From contig NZ_CP090557.1 of assembly GCF_021484805.1 (NCBI RefSeq), positions 2,740,001 to 2,804,000 of the forward strand: a stretch of DNA of 64,000 bases. Direction: 5' to 3'. Position 1 is the stretch's first letter. Each line of letters opens with the position of its first letter. Shown here in pieces: positions 1 to 8,429 of this stretch. This stretch comes from Tellurirhabdus bombi. GTDB taxonomy: Bacteria > Bacteroidota > Bacteroidia > Cytophagales > Spirosomataceae. Made by a program: the position numbers and the translations under genes. The notes below the pieces were generated by a model. That model saw only the letters and a program-made list of their open reading frames with translations. It was not told the origin of the DNA and ran no database searches.

Positions 1-1107
1 AAGCTGGACCGACCCGATACACGCACGTATGTGGGAAAGGGTAAGATTGAAGAGATTAAAACGTATATTATTGAAAATCCGGTTGATACCATCATTTTTG
101 ATGATGATTTGACTCCTTCGCAGGTGCGAAATCTGGAGAAGGAATTTGAAGAAATCAAGGTGCTGGACCGGAGTTTGCTTATTCTGAACATTTTCTCGAT
201 GCGCGCTCAAACCGCCCAGGCGCGGGTGCAGGTCGAATTGGCACAGTATCAGTACATGTATCCGCGTCTAACCCGCATGTGGAGTCACTTGACCAGCCAG
301 AAAGGGGGGGTCGGGATGCGGGGACCCGGTGAGAAAGAGCTCGAGACTGACCGGCGGATTGTGCAGGACCGAATTTCGTTCCTCAAAGAAAAGCTGGCCA
401 AGATTGATAAGCAGAACGTGACGCGCCGGAAAGAACGCGATCGGCTGGTGCGGGTGTCGCTGGTAGGGTATACCAACGTTGGTAAATCAACGCTAATGCG
501 GACGCTGGCCAAGGCGGATGTTTTTGCCGAAAATAAGCTCTTTGCAACGGTGGATTCGACAGTGCGGAAGGTGGTACTGGAAAACATTCCGTTTTTGTTG
601 TCGGATACGGTTGGATTTATTCGTAAACTGCCAACTACATTGATCGAGGCGTTTAAATCGACGCTGGACGAGGTTCGCGAGGCCGATGTGTTGTTGCATG
701 TCGTTGACGTGTCGCATCCGTCGTTTGAAGAACACATCGATGTGGTGAACAGCATTCTGGCCGAGATTGGCGCGAAGGATAAGCCGACGATGCTGGTTTT
801 CAATAAGATGGATCAGTTTGAGCCGCGTGATGCTTGGATGGAAGCCGATGATGAATTTGACGACGAAGTACCGGTAGCTGTTCGCAGGCAAACCGCTTTG
901 CAATACCTGAAGAAGACGTATTTGAATCAGCACGCTGAAGACGTCGTTTTTATTTCAGCTGAGCAGCGGGATAACATTGATGAGCTGCGTGATACGTTGT
1001 TCAAGAAGGTAAAGGAAAAGCATTACATGATTTACCCGAACTGGAAAGATATTGCCCTGAGTGACTGGGCGCAGGACGTAGAAGTCAGCGACGGTTTGGG
1101 TGTGTGA
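1..1107 (+). CDS. hflX: HflX-family ribosome-associated GTPase (5' end outside window)
   Basis: The reading frame is open from base 1, so the N terminus lies outside the window. The first in-window residues (LDRPDTRTYVGKGK) already match the HflX N-terminal domain, so the GTG at 31 is not the start. The glycine-rich HflX segment (GGVGMRGPGEKELETDRR) and a coiled helix precede the G domain. G1 is GYTNVGKST, G3 is DTVGF, G4 is NKMD and G5 is around FISA. HflX binds ribosomes and splits stalled 70S particles under stress; this is family knowledge. The tRNA-Arg gene begins 63 bp after the stop codon. The gene looks intact and is host chromosome, outside the prophage. Confidence 0.95.
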   Translation, partial: KLDRPDTRTYVGKGKIEEIKTYIIENPVDTIIFDDDLTPSQVRNLEKEFEEIKVLDRSLLILNIFSMRAQTAQARVQVELAQYQYMYPRLTRMWSHLTSQKGGVGMRGPGEKELETDRRIVQDRISFLKEKLAKIDKQNVTRRKERDRLVRVSLVGYTNVGKSTLMRTLAKADVFAENKLFATVDSTVRKVVLENIPFLLSDTVGFIRKLPTTLIEAFKSTLDEVREADVLLHVVDVSHPSFEEHIDVVNSILAEIGAKDKPTMLVFNKMDQFEPRDAWMEADDEFDDEVPVAVRRQTALQYLKKTYLNQHAEDVVFISAEQRDNIDELRDTLFKKVKEKHYMIYPNWKDIALSDWAQDVEVSDGLGV

Positions 1108-1126
1108 CAGATTTTTTAGATTTTTG
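1095..1126 (+). promoter_or_regulatory. possible promoter of tRNA-Arg
   Basis: TTTG at 1095-1098 and TAGATTTTTG at 1117-1126 are separated by 18 bp. This resembles the Bacteroidetes -33 TTTG / -7 TAnnTTTG promoter, with two extra T bases in the -7 box. It lies about 45 bp before the tRNA and overlaps the end of hflX. It is a pattern match only. Confidence 0.3.
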
Positions 1127-1170
1127 CAGTGCATAGACCTATAGCCCTCAAAACGCTATAGGTTTCTTTT

Positions 1171-1242
1171 GGTCTCGTAGTTCAACGGATAGAATAGAAG
1201 TTTCCTAAACTTTTGATATGGGTTCGATTCCCGTCGGGGCCA
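1171..1242 (+). tRNA. tRNA-Arg (anticodon CCU)
   Basis: The cloverleaf can be folded by eye. The acceptor GGTCTCG (1171-1177) pairs with CGGGGCC (1235-1241) with two G-U pairs. The anticodon stem is GAAGT/ACTTT, with the 7-nt loop TTCCTAA at 1202-1208 giving anticodon CCT. The T arm is ATGGG-TTCGATT-CCCGT, and the discriminator is A1242. CCA is not encoded. The 3' end from base 1231 onward is inside the prophage attachment core, so integration keeps the tRNA functional by supplying an identical 3' end. Confidence 0.93.
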
Positions 1243-1288
1243 CGAAACAGTGGTAAATGCCTCAAAACAGCTCGTTTTGGGGCATTTT
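1231..1288. repeat. attL core (58 bp)
   Basis: This 58-bp segment is identical to 46934-46991. It starts in the 3' half of the tRNA T stem, runs through the tRNA end, and includes the complete tRNA terminator. Bases flanking the repeat differ between the two copies (C against T on the left, G against T on the right), so the limits are sharp. The crossover point inside the core cannot be placed from the sequence. Confidence 0.93.
1255..1288 (+). terminator. tRNA-Arg intrinsic terminator inside the att core
   Basis: AATGCCTCAAAAC (1256-1268) pairs with GTTTTGGGGCATT (1274-1286) around the loop AGCTC, with one U-G pair, and is followed by T bases. Because it is part of the att core, a second copy lies at 46958-46991. 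Both prophage junctions therefore carry a terminator. Confidence 0.8.
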
Positions 1289-1291
1289 GCG

Positions 1292-1359
1292 TTTCCGAAC
1301 CGTTTCCGAATTGAATTTATCCGGGTATTTCCGAACACATTTAGCCAAATTTTTCCGAA
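1292..1359. promoter_or_regulatory. candidate integrase arm-type sites, four TTTCCGAA repeats
   Basis: TTTCCGAA occurs at 1292-1299, 1303-1310, 1328-1335 and 1352-1359, all in one orientation, starting right after the core. A fifth copy is at 46886-46893, 40 bp before the attR core. This is the expected layout of arm-type sites bound by the N-terminal domain of a tyrosine integrase. The last copy touches the integrase ATG (1359), which would allow autoregulation. Confidence 0.6.
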
Positions 1360-2561
1360 TGGGACAGTCACAGAATTTTTCTAAGAAACTGATAATCAGA
1401 AGCGAGTACGTAAAGAAAGATGGTACCTGTCCGCTCTATATTTATGTCTCCATCGATGGAGAATGGGAGCGATTGCCCCTAAAACTGAACTGGCCCGCAC
1501 AATTTTTTGATAAAGCAGCTGGAGCCATTCTGCCCCGGATGAAGAATGACAACGACTATTCGGATTATAAGCTGATGATTGATACCGAAATCGGAAAGAT
1601 TAACGAAATCTTTAAAACGTATCGGCTCTCATCGTCGATTTTGACCCTGCCAATTTTGAAGCAGGAGTACGCGGAGTTTAACAACCGGGAAAGTTTTACG
1701 AGCTGGTGGGAGCGGGATTTGAAGGAGCGGTATAAGCGGAAGAAAATCGAGTATGCCACCTACAAAACTCATAAGTCCGCCTTGGCTAAGTTTAAGGAAT
1801 TTAAAGACCCGGTGCTCTTTCGTGACTTAACTCCCAAATTACTGGAGAACTACAAAGCGTGGCTGAAGACCAATAAAGACAACATTCCCACCACAGTTAA
1901 TTCGGCCCTGCGCCGGATTCGTACCTACGTTTACCGCGCACTCGACGACGGCAAGAAATTTGCCAATCCATTCCCCCGCGTGAAGATTGCGTCCGATGAA
2001 TCCATGCCTGAAGCGTTGACGGATGATCAACTGATGGGATTGCTGGCTATTTACAATGATAAATCCACCCCGGACAACTGGAAGATGGTACTAACGCATT
2101 TTCTGTTCTCCTGCTTTACCGGCCTGCGCATTGGAGATGCCCGGACAGTAACCCACGAAAACATAAAAGGGGAGTGGTTGATTCTGATGCCCAAGAAAAC
2201 AAAACGGTACCATAAGGTAGTCCGCATTCCGCTGCATCCAATGGCTTTAACGCTGGTGAAAACGTCGCTGGGCAAACTGTTTGATACTTATTCAGAGCAG
2301 TACACCAACCGGCTCCTGAAGAAGGTTACCAAATATGCCAGTATTGATTTCAAGGTAACGACCCACACGGCCAGGCACACCTTTGGCACGTTGTTCATTG
2401 AGCTAGGAGGGGACGTTGTTACCCTGAAGGATTATATGGGTCACTCCAAGATTGAAACGACGATGAAGTATGTGCACTTATCGGAGAAACGGAAGAAAGA
2501 AAAGATTCGGGTTTTTGATAAACTGTTTCAAAAACCCGATGATGCGCAGGATGTGGCTTAA
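1359..2561 (+). CDS. int: tyrosine integrase (phage integrase family)
   Basis: This is a 400-aa site-specific recombinase expected to catalyse integration and excision at the flanking 58-bp cores. The N terminus is an arm-binding-like domain (about residues 1-80), followed by a SAM-like core-binding domain (about 100-200, with SFTSWWERDL) and the catalytic domain. The catalytic residues visible are Arg in FTGLRIGDA (about 256), H-x-x-R in HTARHTFGT (about 336-339), His in MGHSKIETT and the nucleophile Tyr in MKYVHLS (about 370). The ATG at 1359 was chosen because the upstream in-frame ATG at 1257 lies inside the att core. Its TAA overlaps the stop codon of the convergent tape-measure gene (bases 2558-2561), with no terminator between them. 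Confidence 0.95.
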   Translation: MGQSQNFSKKLIIRSEYVKKDGTCPLYIYVSIDGEWERLPLKLNWPAQFFDKAAGAILPRMKNDNDYSDYKLMIDTEIGKINEIFKTYRLSSSILTLPILKQEYAEFNNRESFTSWWERDLKERYKRKKIEYATYKTHKSALAKFKEFKDPVLFRDLTPKLLENYKAWLKTNKDNIPTTVNSALRRIRTYVYRALDDGKKFANPFPRVKIASDESMPEALTDDQLMGLLAIYNDKSTPDNWKMVLTHFLFSCFTGLRIGDARTVTHENIKGEWLILMPKKTKRYHKVVRIPLHPMALTLVKTSLGKLFDTYSEQYTNRLLKKVTKYASIDFKVTTHTARHTFGTLFIELGGDVVTLKDYMGHSKIETTMKYVHLSEKRKKEKIRVFDKLFQKPDDAQDVA

Positions 2562-5500
2562 ATGCTGGTTTCTTGCCGGATTCCCTGAACCCTGTTTTCG
2601 TACTCTTCAAACACTCGATAGTTGTTCTCAATCGGACGGTTAGCCAGCGCATCGATGTGACTGATCAATACATCCAAACGTTGCTCTACACCCCCTTGCG
2701 GAACAATGACCGGCTGAACCGTGGCGGCTCCAGCTCCGGTACTGGCTGGCTGTGAGCTGTAGGACAAACCCCTGATCTGGCCAGATAGCTGCAACGCATT
2801 CATGGCCCTGGCTAGATCGGCAACCACGGGATTCCGTAGGGATTCATTACTGAGAATAAATTCCGTCCCCGCCTCTCCAGCGATATAACTGCGTTTGCCC
2901 TGGTTGAAAAAAGTAGGTCGGCCAACATATCCAGACGGAATTTGATTACTTTCCACCATACCCGTAAAACCCCCATCTGCGAAGGCCGGTGCTTCAAACT
3001 TTTGCGCCCGAATCTGGCCAATGTTCATTGCTGCTTTTGCTGTGGTTATCCCAATTTGTGCGGCCATTGGCGCAGTACCTAACGGCCCCATTCCACTGTA
3101 AAAGGCAACGATGTCAGAGATGGATTCGTACAGGTTGAACAACACCTTCCCAATCGACATTGCCTGCTGAGCCACGTAAATGGCTTTCATCATTTTGACG
3201 TTGCCTTTGAAGAAGAATTTCGCGGCCTCCAGTCCCTCATTGACCGCATTCCACCGGCTAGCCCGCACCTGCTCATCGTGATCCAGTTCCAGCTTTGCCA
3301 GCTGATCCGCGATTTCCCGCTTTTTCGTGGCATCATTCTGATACAGAGCCAGCAACTTTTCCAGGCTTTCTTTTTTGGCTGCATACCGTTCTTCATCCCG
3401 GAATACATCATCAATGTCGCCATTCCTGAAATCGGCTCGATCAATCCGATTCAGGTTCAAATCGAGTTCGCGTTGCAGCTGAGCATCCTTATCCTGAATG
3501 TCCTGATCTCTGCGCTGCTGGTTAAACGTCTTTTCGTTCAGCAGGATTTGCGCCCGAAGCTCCTTAACTTTCTCTTCATTATCAGCGTGCAGGGTTAACA
3601 ACGCAAACAAATGCTGTTGTTCCAGGGCATACTCCTGCTTCAGCTGATCAGCCTTAGAGGCTGTACTACTGATATCGGCCAACTGGCTTTTCTTCTCCCA
3701 TTCCAGTTCTTTCTCAGTTTGAGCAACGGTCTGTTTCCATTCGATTTCGTTATGCTTATTCTGAAGCTGTTCCAGTTCTTTGTACATGACTTCCCTGATC
3801 TCGGCAATCTTCGCCTCATTGCCATGAGCCAGTTCAATCATCTTTTTGTACTTGAAACCGAATTGAATTTGCTCTTTTTGGTAGGCATCGCCCGCGTCCT
3901 CCAAGTTCTCCTGACGGCTTTTCTCCAGAAGCTTATTCAACTCATTCAGGTCTTTCTGTTCCTGACTAAGCTTATTAGATTTGTTTTTTTTACCCGTATT
4001 GATCTTGTCCGGGTTAGCGGTCGCTGATCCGCCTGGCTTGCCCGTGCCGGTGGCCGGTGCGTTTTCTGTTTTAGAGGTGGTTGCCTGGTCTAGGTAATCT
4101 CCCTGAAGACCACCCAAAAGCCGTTTGGATTCGACAATCTGTTTGCCGATCGCTTTCCGACGCTCCAGCGCCTGCTTCATTTCCTCATTGGTCAACTTGT
4201 GCGTGGTGGCGATATCGTCGGCAGAAATAGCGCCAACCTCTTTTTGGCCGGTGCGGATAGCCTGGTCAACTTCCCCGTATTGGCTGCGCAGGTTATTGAG
4301 CTTTTTACTGGTTTCGTCGATGGCGTTTTGATTCTGGTATTTCATCATCGCCTTTTGGGTTTCGATGAACTCCCTGGCTTTGGTGGTGCTCACGCCAATG
4401 ATGTTGCCGTATTTGTCAAACTCATTGGCGGCCAACGGCACGATCTGCACGATCTGCCCCAATACCTTTTTCATCTCGGTTTGTTCGCCCTTCGATAGGT
4501 TGGTTTTTTTCTTCAACTCATCGTACCGGGTCAACAACGGATTCAGCGTAGACTCCAGCTTTTTCACTTCGCCCTGGGTGGTTTTAAACTCACGGACAGA
4601 ATCCTGAGACGCATCATTGAGGCCCAGCAGGCTGGTTGTCGCGCCCACAATGGCGGCGGTAAAGCTACGCATTCCCTGGCCAGTCAGCAGGTCATCAAAC
4701 CACTCCGAAAGCCGTTTCAGATTCACGGCTAAGTCGTGGTTTTTCTTGTTAAACTCGTTGGTCAAACTCGTACCGTCGATCATGGCTTGATTAGCCAGGT
4801 CTTGCTTTTGGCGCACAAAATCGGTTTGGTTGGCCAGCAGGCTCATCACCTTCGTCGCTTCCTGCGATTTAATGCCCAGGTCGTCGAGCCGTTTAGCCAG
4901 CTGATCAGCCGGTACGCCCTTCAAACTGTCCGCCAACTGAAGCAGAAATTCGTTGGGGTTGGTGTTGATCAGGTCTTTCATTTCCTTCTCGGTGATCCCC
5001 AGCTGCTGGGCAAAGATGCCCGTGTCTTTGGCGGCGGTCAACAGAATGTTGGAAAGCCCACCGGCCCCGATTTCGGCAGATAGCCCCAGCTCCTGAAGAG
5101 CTGCCCCTAATCCCATCGTTTCGGCAATCTTCGGTGCCAGGTCACCGAGCTGACCCATGCGCATGGTAAAGTCGGACACAACGGGAGCGGTTGCCGATCC
5201 CTGAGCGCCCAGCTCATTTAGGGCGGAACCGATATCGTTGATGGATTGACCGATTTCGAGATCCCGCGTTTCTTTAAACAGCTTGGCCATCGTTCCCGTG
5301 GCTTTGGCTACTTCTTCCACACTGCCGAACTCATCGCCCAGGGCAACGGATGCTTTGTCAGCATTCTCGACAAAGCCTTCCATTTGGGCCGTGGCCACAC
5401 CCAACTGACCACCCACCACGGCAATATCCCGCAGGTCTTTGGTAGCCGTCCGGGTATTGATTTTTTTCAGCTTTTCGTTGAACGCATCGACTTCTTTCCC

Positions 5501-5896
5501 TGACATGCCGGTGGATTTCTCGATATCAGCAAAGGAATCTTTTAACGCCATGTTTTTATCGACCATCATGGGGATAATGCCCACCAGCTGCTGAAGTCCC
5601 GAGGTGATCAGGTTGCCCCCTACAATACCGGTTAGGGTGCTGCCCGCATTCTTTTTGAAGCGGTCCCAGGCACTGGCGGTTTCATTGATCCGGCCCGTCA
5701 TTTCACGCTGGGCCTGGTTCAGCAGCCGTACCTGCTTCAGCTTTTCGGCGTAGGCTTTCGGATCGTCGGCCTCCCGCATTTTGTTCAGCTCCTTACGGGC
5801 ATTCACGGCGGCGGTGGCCACTTCTTTGAGGGAGGTTTCAGATTGACGGCCATTCACCACCAGGTCAATGACCGCCTTTTCATTTTGCGTTGACAT
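2558..5896 (-). CDS. phage tail tape measure protein
   Basis: This 1112-aa protein should set tail length and help DNA ejection. Residues about 80-420 resemble the phage tail-measure core (stretches such as MALKDSFADIEKSTGMSG, repeated GxxLGVA and NELGAQGSATAPVVSDF). This is followed by long charged, coiled-coil-rich segments (about 430-900) and a C terminus with the frequent tape-measure motif FADGGFTG and IAGEAGTEFILS (about 985-1040). Hydrophobic stretches occur near 85-110 and 935-985. At roughly 0.15 nm per residue the tail would be about 165 nm, a rule-of-thumb inference. It is the last gene of the late operon. The bases just before its ATG (5898-5911) repeat a motif from the late control region. 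Confidence 0.9.
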   Translation of the reverse strand: MSTQNEKAVIDLVVNGRQSETSLKEVATAAVNARKELNKMREADDPKAYAEKLKQVRLLNQAQREMTGRINETASAWDRFKKNAGSTLTGIVGGNLITSGLQQLVGIIPMMVDKNMALKDSFADIEKSTGMSGKEVDAFNEKLKKINTRTATKDLRDIAVVGGQLGVATAQMEGFVENADKASVALGDEFGSVEEVAKATGTMAKLFKETRDLEIGQSINDIGSALNELGAQGSATAPVVSDFTMRMGQLGDLAPKIAETMGLGAALQELGLSAEIGAGGLSNILLTAAKDTGIFAQQLGITEKEMKDLINTNPNEFLLQLADSLKGVPADQLAKRLDDLGIKSQEATKVMSLLANQTDFVRQKQDLANQAMIDGTSLTNEFNKKNHDLAVNLKRLSEWFDDLLTGQGMRSFTAAIVGATTSLLGLNDASQDSVREFKTTQGEVKKLESTLNPLLTRYDELKKKTNLSKGEQTEMKKVLGQIVQIVPLAANEFDKYGNIIGVSTTKAREFIETQKAMMKYQNQNAIDETSKKLNNLRSQYGEVDQAIRTGQKEVGAISADDIATTHKLTNEEMKQALERRKAIGKQIVESKRLLGGLQGDYLDQATTSKTENAPATGTGKPGGSATANPDKINTGKKNKSNKLSQEQKDLNELNKLLEKSRQENLEDAGDAYQKEQIQFGFKYKKMIELAHGNEAKIAEIREVMYKELEQLQNKHNEIEWKQTVAQTEKELEWEKKSQLADISSTASKADQLKQEYALEQQHLFALLTLHADNEEKVKELRAQILLNEKTFNQQRRDQDIQDKDAQLQRELDLNLNRIDRADFRNGDIDDVFRDEERYAAKKESLEKLLALYQNDATKKREIADQLAKLELDHDEQVRASRWNAVNEGLEAAKFFFKGNVKMMKAIYVAQQAMSIGKVLFNLYESISDIVAFYSGMGPLGTAPMAAQIGITTAKAAMNIGQIRAQKFEAPAFADGGFTGMVESNQIPSGYVGRPTFFNQGKRSYIAGEAGTEFILSNESLRNPVVADLARAMNALQLSGQIRGLSYSSQPASTGAGAATVQPVIVPQGGVEQRLDVLISHIDALANRPIENNYRVFEEYENRVQGIRQETSI

Positions 5897-5897
5897 C

Positions 5898-5911
5898 GTT
5901 ACAGAGTTACA
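5898..5911. repeat. GTTACAGAGTTACA motif before the tape-measure start
   Basis: This 14-bp sequence is identical to bases 34167-34180 in the AT-rich region ahead of the late operon. Here it sits one base upstream of the tape-measure ATG, overlapping the end of the upstream gene. It could be an operator or translational control site, or chance. Confidence 0.35.
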
Positions 5912-6386
5912 AGGGTACGTTGACGCGGATAGAAAGCGTGTTTTCGAGGGCTTCCAGGGGAATGGTGACGTGGAGCCTGGCCAGCTCTTCCCGGAGCCGT
6001 TTTACTTCGTAGGTTTTGCGCTTAGAATACCAGGGGCGGCGGGTGCGGCCTGTTCTGCCTTCTTTGAGTTGACGGGCCACAATGCGGTCGGTATGGGTCA
6101 CGGTCAAGCCTTTGACTTTTTTGCGCCCTTTGGCTTTGACAAAGCCCACGCCCATGTCCAGAAAGCGGCCATAGAGCAGGAAATTCATTACCACGCGGTC
6201 GTCACTCGCTGCCTGGTACCAGGTGCGTTTGAGCTGGCCACTGCGCCGGTTGCCTTTCCGCATCCTACGCCCGTAAACGTGCTCCTGAAGTTCTTCTTTA
6301 AAGTGATCAACCGAATATTTAGCCCAGGCCGAAAGCACGGCTTTGGTGTTGATCTTTTCGTTGATATCTAAACTATTGTAGTCCAT
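5907..6386 (-). CDS. phage protein of unknown function in tail module
   Basis: This 159-aa basic protein is rich in Arg and Lys (KAKGRKKVKG, EGRTGRTRRPWYSKR). It has no signal peptide or membrane segment. It lies between the tape measure and a large tail protein, and its start overlaps the upstream gene end by 19 bp, so it is translated as part of the late operon. Size and position would suit a tail completion, connector or tape-measure-associated protein, but no family motif is recognised. Confidence 0.75.
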   Translation of the reverse strand: MDYNSLDINEKINTKAVLSAWAKYSVDHFKEELQEHVYGRRMRKGNRRSGQLKRTWYQAASDDRVVMNFLLYGRFLDMGVGFVKAKGRKKVKGLTVTHTDRIVARQLKEGRTGRTRRPWYSKRKTYEVKRLREELARLHVTIPLEALENTLSIRVNVPL

Positions 6387-8383
6387 AGAGGGTAGTAGCC
6401 ATCACCTGGCACGACGTTAAATTCCACGCTGTAATCATCCCGTACCTGCCCAGTGGCCGTTTCCACACTGTACTGGTAAATGGTGTAATCCGTAAAGGCC
6501 ATAAACTCATGCCCCGTGGCCGTGACCTGCACCACCGAAACCGTCGTACCCGTGAGGGCTTCGCGGGTGGTAAATTCAATGTTCACTGGCAGCGCACTGG
6601 CCTCCAGCGGCCTGGTGGCTTCCCGATCCGCCCAGAACGTAAGCGCCAGATCGGCCTTCTGGCGGGTGTACGTTTCGTTGCCCGAAACACCCGATTCCAT
6701 GTTTTTGGTAAGCACATCGAGGCGCACCCAGATTTCCCCTTCGTAGGGCTTGTTGTAGCCCCCCTGACTTTCCAGATCAGACGGCAGCGTCTGCACTTCC
6801 AACCGCACCAGGAGCTGATCCGCCGCCCCGGCTTCAAACTGGAGCTTGCCCGGCAGGTAGCCCGCTAGAATATCATCTTCCAGGCGCAAACCGAGTCGGC
6901 TGTTGTTGTCCAGATCAGCCAGGCGCGAAACCGGCAAACGAAGGGACTGAGTGACTTTCTGGGTATTATCCCGAAAGAAATAATACGGACGCAGGAAGCG
7001 CCGCCAAACGCCGTAATAACCCTCCAGCTGAGAAAAGTCGGACGTAGCGAATGGGTAGGGTTGATTCTTGGTGTCCGCCTGAAAGCCCTGGTAGGTGACC
7101 AGCCGCAAGCCTACCTTGTTACGGCGGTTGCCCTGTTCATCCAGATACCGGGCGGATTCGCGGTAGATGGGGTCAACCAGGTTGCCGGGTTGATTCACCT
7201 GGGGCAGGTTCCAGAACGCATCGGCCACAAACTGACTCCCGGCCAGGCTCAGCTCCCGGAGCATTTTTGGTGCACCGGCCTGGAGCTTGATTTCCTGCTT
7301 AGCCAGGCCCACCAGCTGGGGCGTTGGCTCGACTTGCTTGCCTGCATCCTGAAACAACGTGTCAGCGTCGTCGATGTAATCCAGCACCTTAAAGCCCTTC
7401 AGGGAAGGTTCCTCGATGCCGTAGCCCTGGAGCTGAAACGGGGACACATCAACCAGGCGCGGCTGACGGCTGAGCGTCTTAAACGTCTGAATCCGGCATT
7501 CACGGGTGTTGGCGTTGAAGTTGTACAACAGTCCGTAGCGGGATCGGATCGCCTTCAGAAAATCCCCTGCCGACATTTCGGGCAAATGCATTCCCGTTTT
7601 AACCCGGAACGGTCGGTCGATCCGCCGCCCGCTCTGCATGGCCGTCATGTTCAGGATGCACAGGCGCTGAAATTCGGGATCGGTAGCCAGCTCGCCGGTC
7701 ATGCGATACCCAACACCGGCGAGCAGCCGCTCCATGATGTAGGACAGATAAAAGAACGGAACGACGTGGTAACCCAGTGCAGTCTGCGTATCGGCCCAGA
7801 AGGTGCCATTCTGAAAGGTATTGACGTACGGACGGGGTTGGTAGCCGGGTAATTTCGATGAATTGAACTCCGTGCTAGGCTCCATGAAGCCCAAATTTTT
7901 TACCGGAAAAAAGGTAAGCGGAAACTGGCCAGGGGCCAGCTCCGCAATCTCTCGCATCCGGGTGGACAGACCCAGTACCGCCGCCTGGCCGTTGGCCGTA
8001 ACGGGAACGCCCAGGTCAATCTCATCGGTCAACACCTCCAGCAAGCTTTTCTTGCTGAAAGCTTCCCCCAACTCGCCCGAATCAATCTTTAAATGCCCGT
8101 CCCCTTTGCCATCGGACAGCCGGTACGAAAATGTACACTGGCGGTACAAATGCCCCTGAAGCGTTACCTGCACGGGCAGCTCCATGCTGGGCTTTAACCG
8201 ATCCGGGCGGTAGGCGTACTGCAAAAAGCGTTTGTTCGCCTCATTCAGCGGAAAGGAAATAGGATAGCTGAATGAACCCGGCAACGTATCATCCGCCATG
8301 AGCATGGATGCTTGCTCGATGGTGATACGCGGGCCGGGGAGCAGCTGGAGCGTTTGGGAATACAGGTTACGGATTTCGAGCAT
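6368..8383 (-). CDS. large tail or baseplate protein
   Basis: This 671-aa protein has no signal peptide. Its beginning (EIRNLYSQTLQLLPGPRITIE, cut here to family-like features) and the segment FSYPISFPLNEANKRFL resemble proteins found next to tape-measure genes in Bacteroidetes prophages, where they probably form the distal tail or hub. The predicted content is mostly beta strand. It overlaps the next gene by 19 bp. Being directly upstream of the tape-measure pair supports a tail-tip role; the exact function is unknown. Confidence 0.7.
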   Translation of the reverse strand: MLEIRNLYSQTLQLLPGPRITIEQASMLMADDTLPGSFSYPISFPLNEANKRFLQYAYRPDRLKPSMELPVQVTLQGHLYRQCTFSYRLSDGKGDGHLKIDSGELGEAFSKKSLLEVLTDEIDLGVPVTANGQAAVLGLSTRMREIAELAPGQFPLTFFPVKNLGFMEPSTEFNSSKLPGYQPRPYVNTFQNGTFWADTQTALGYHVVPFFYLSYIMERLLAGVGYRMTGELATDPEFQRLCILNMTAMQSGRRIDRPFRVKTGMHLPEMSAGDFLKAIRSRYGLLYNFNANTRECRIQTFKTLSRQPRLVDVSPFQLQGYGIEEPSLKGFKVLDYIDDADTLFQDAGKQVEPTPQLVGLAKQEIKLQAGAPKMLRELSLAGSQFVADAFWNLPQVNQPGNLVDPIYRESARYLDEQGNRRNKVGLRLVTYQGFQADTKNQPYPFATSDFSQLEGYYGVWRRFLRPYYFFRDNTQKVTQSLRLPVSRLADLDNNSRLGLRLEDDILAGYLPGKLQFEAGAADQLLVRLEVQTLPSDLESQGGYNKPYEGEIWVRLDVLTKNMESGVSGNETYTRQKADLALTFWADREATRPLEASALPVNIEFTTREALTGTTVSVVQVTATGHEFMAFTDYTIYQYSVETATGQVRDDYSVEFNVVPGDGYYPLWTTIV

Positions 8384-8429
8384 GGTGGGGTGAAAAAATT
8401 GAGGCTTTTTTGAAATTCATCAATCCACT

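Noticed and set aside
1257-1358. Upstream in-frame ATG of the integrase
   Set aside because: It lies in the att core and in the tRNA terminator, and the extension resembles translated terminator sequence; the ATG at 1359 is preferred.
7061-7852. Plus-strand opening of 263 codons opposite the 671-aa tail gene
   Set aside because: Antisense shadow of a well-supported gene in a consistent operon; no domain visible.
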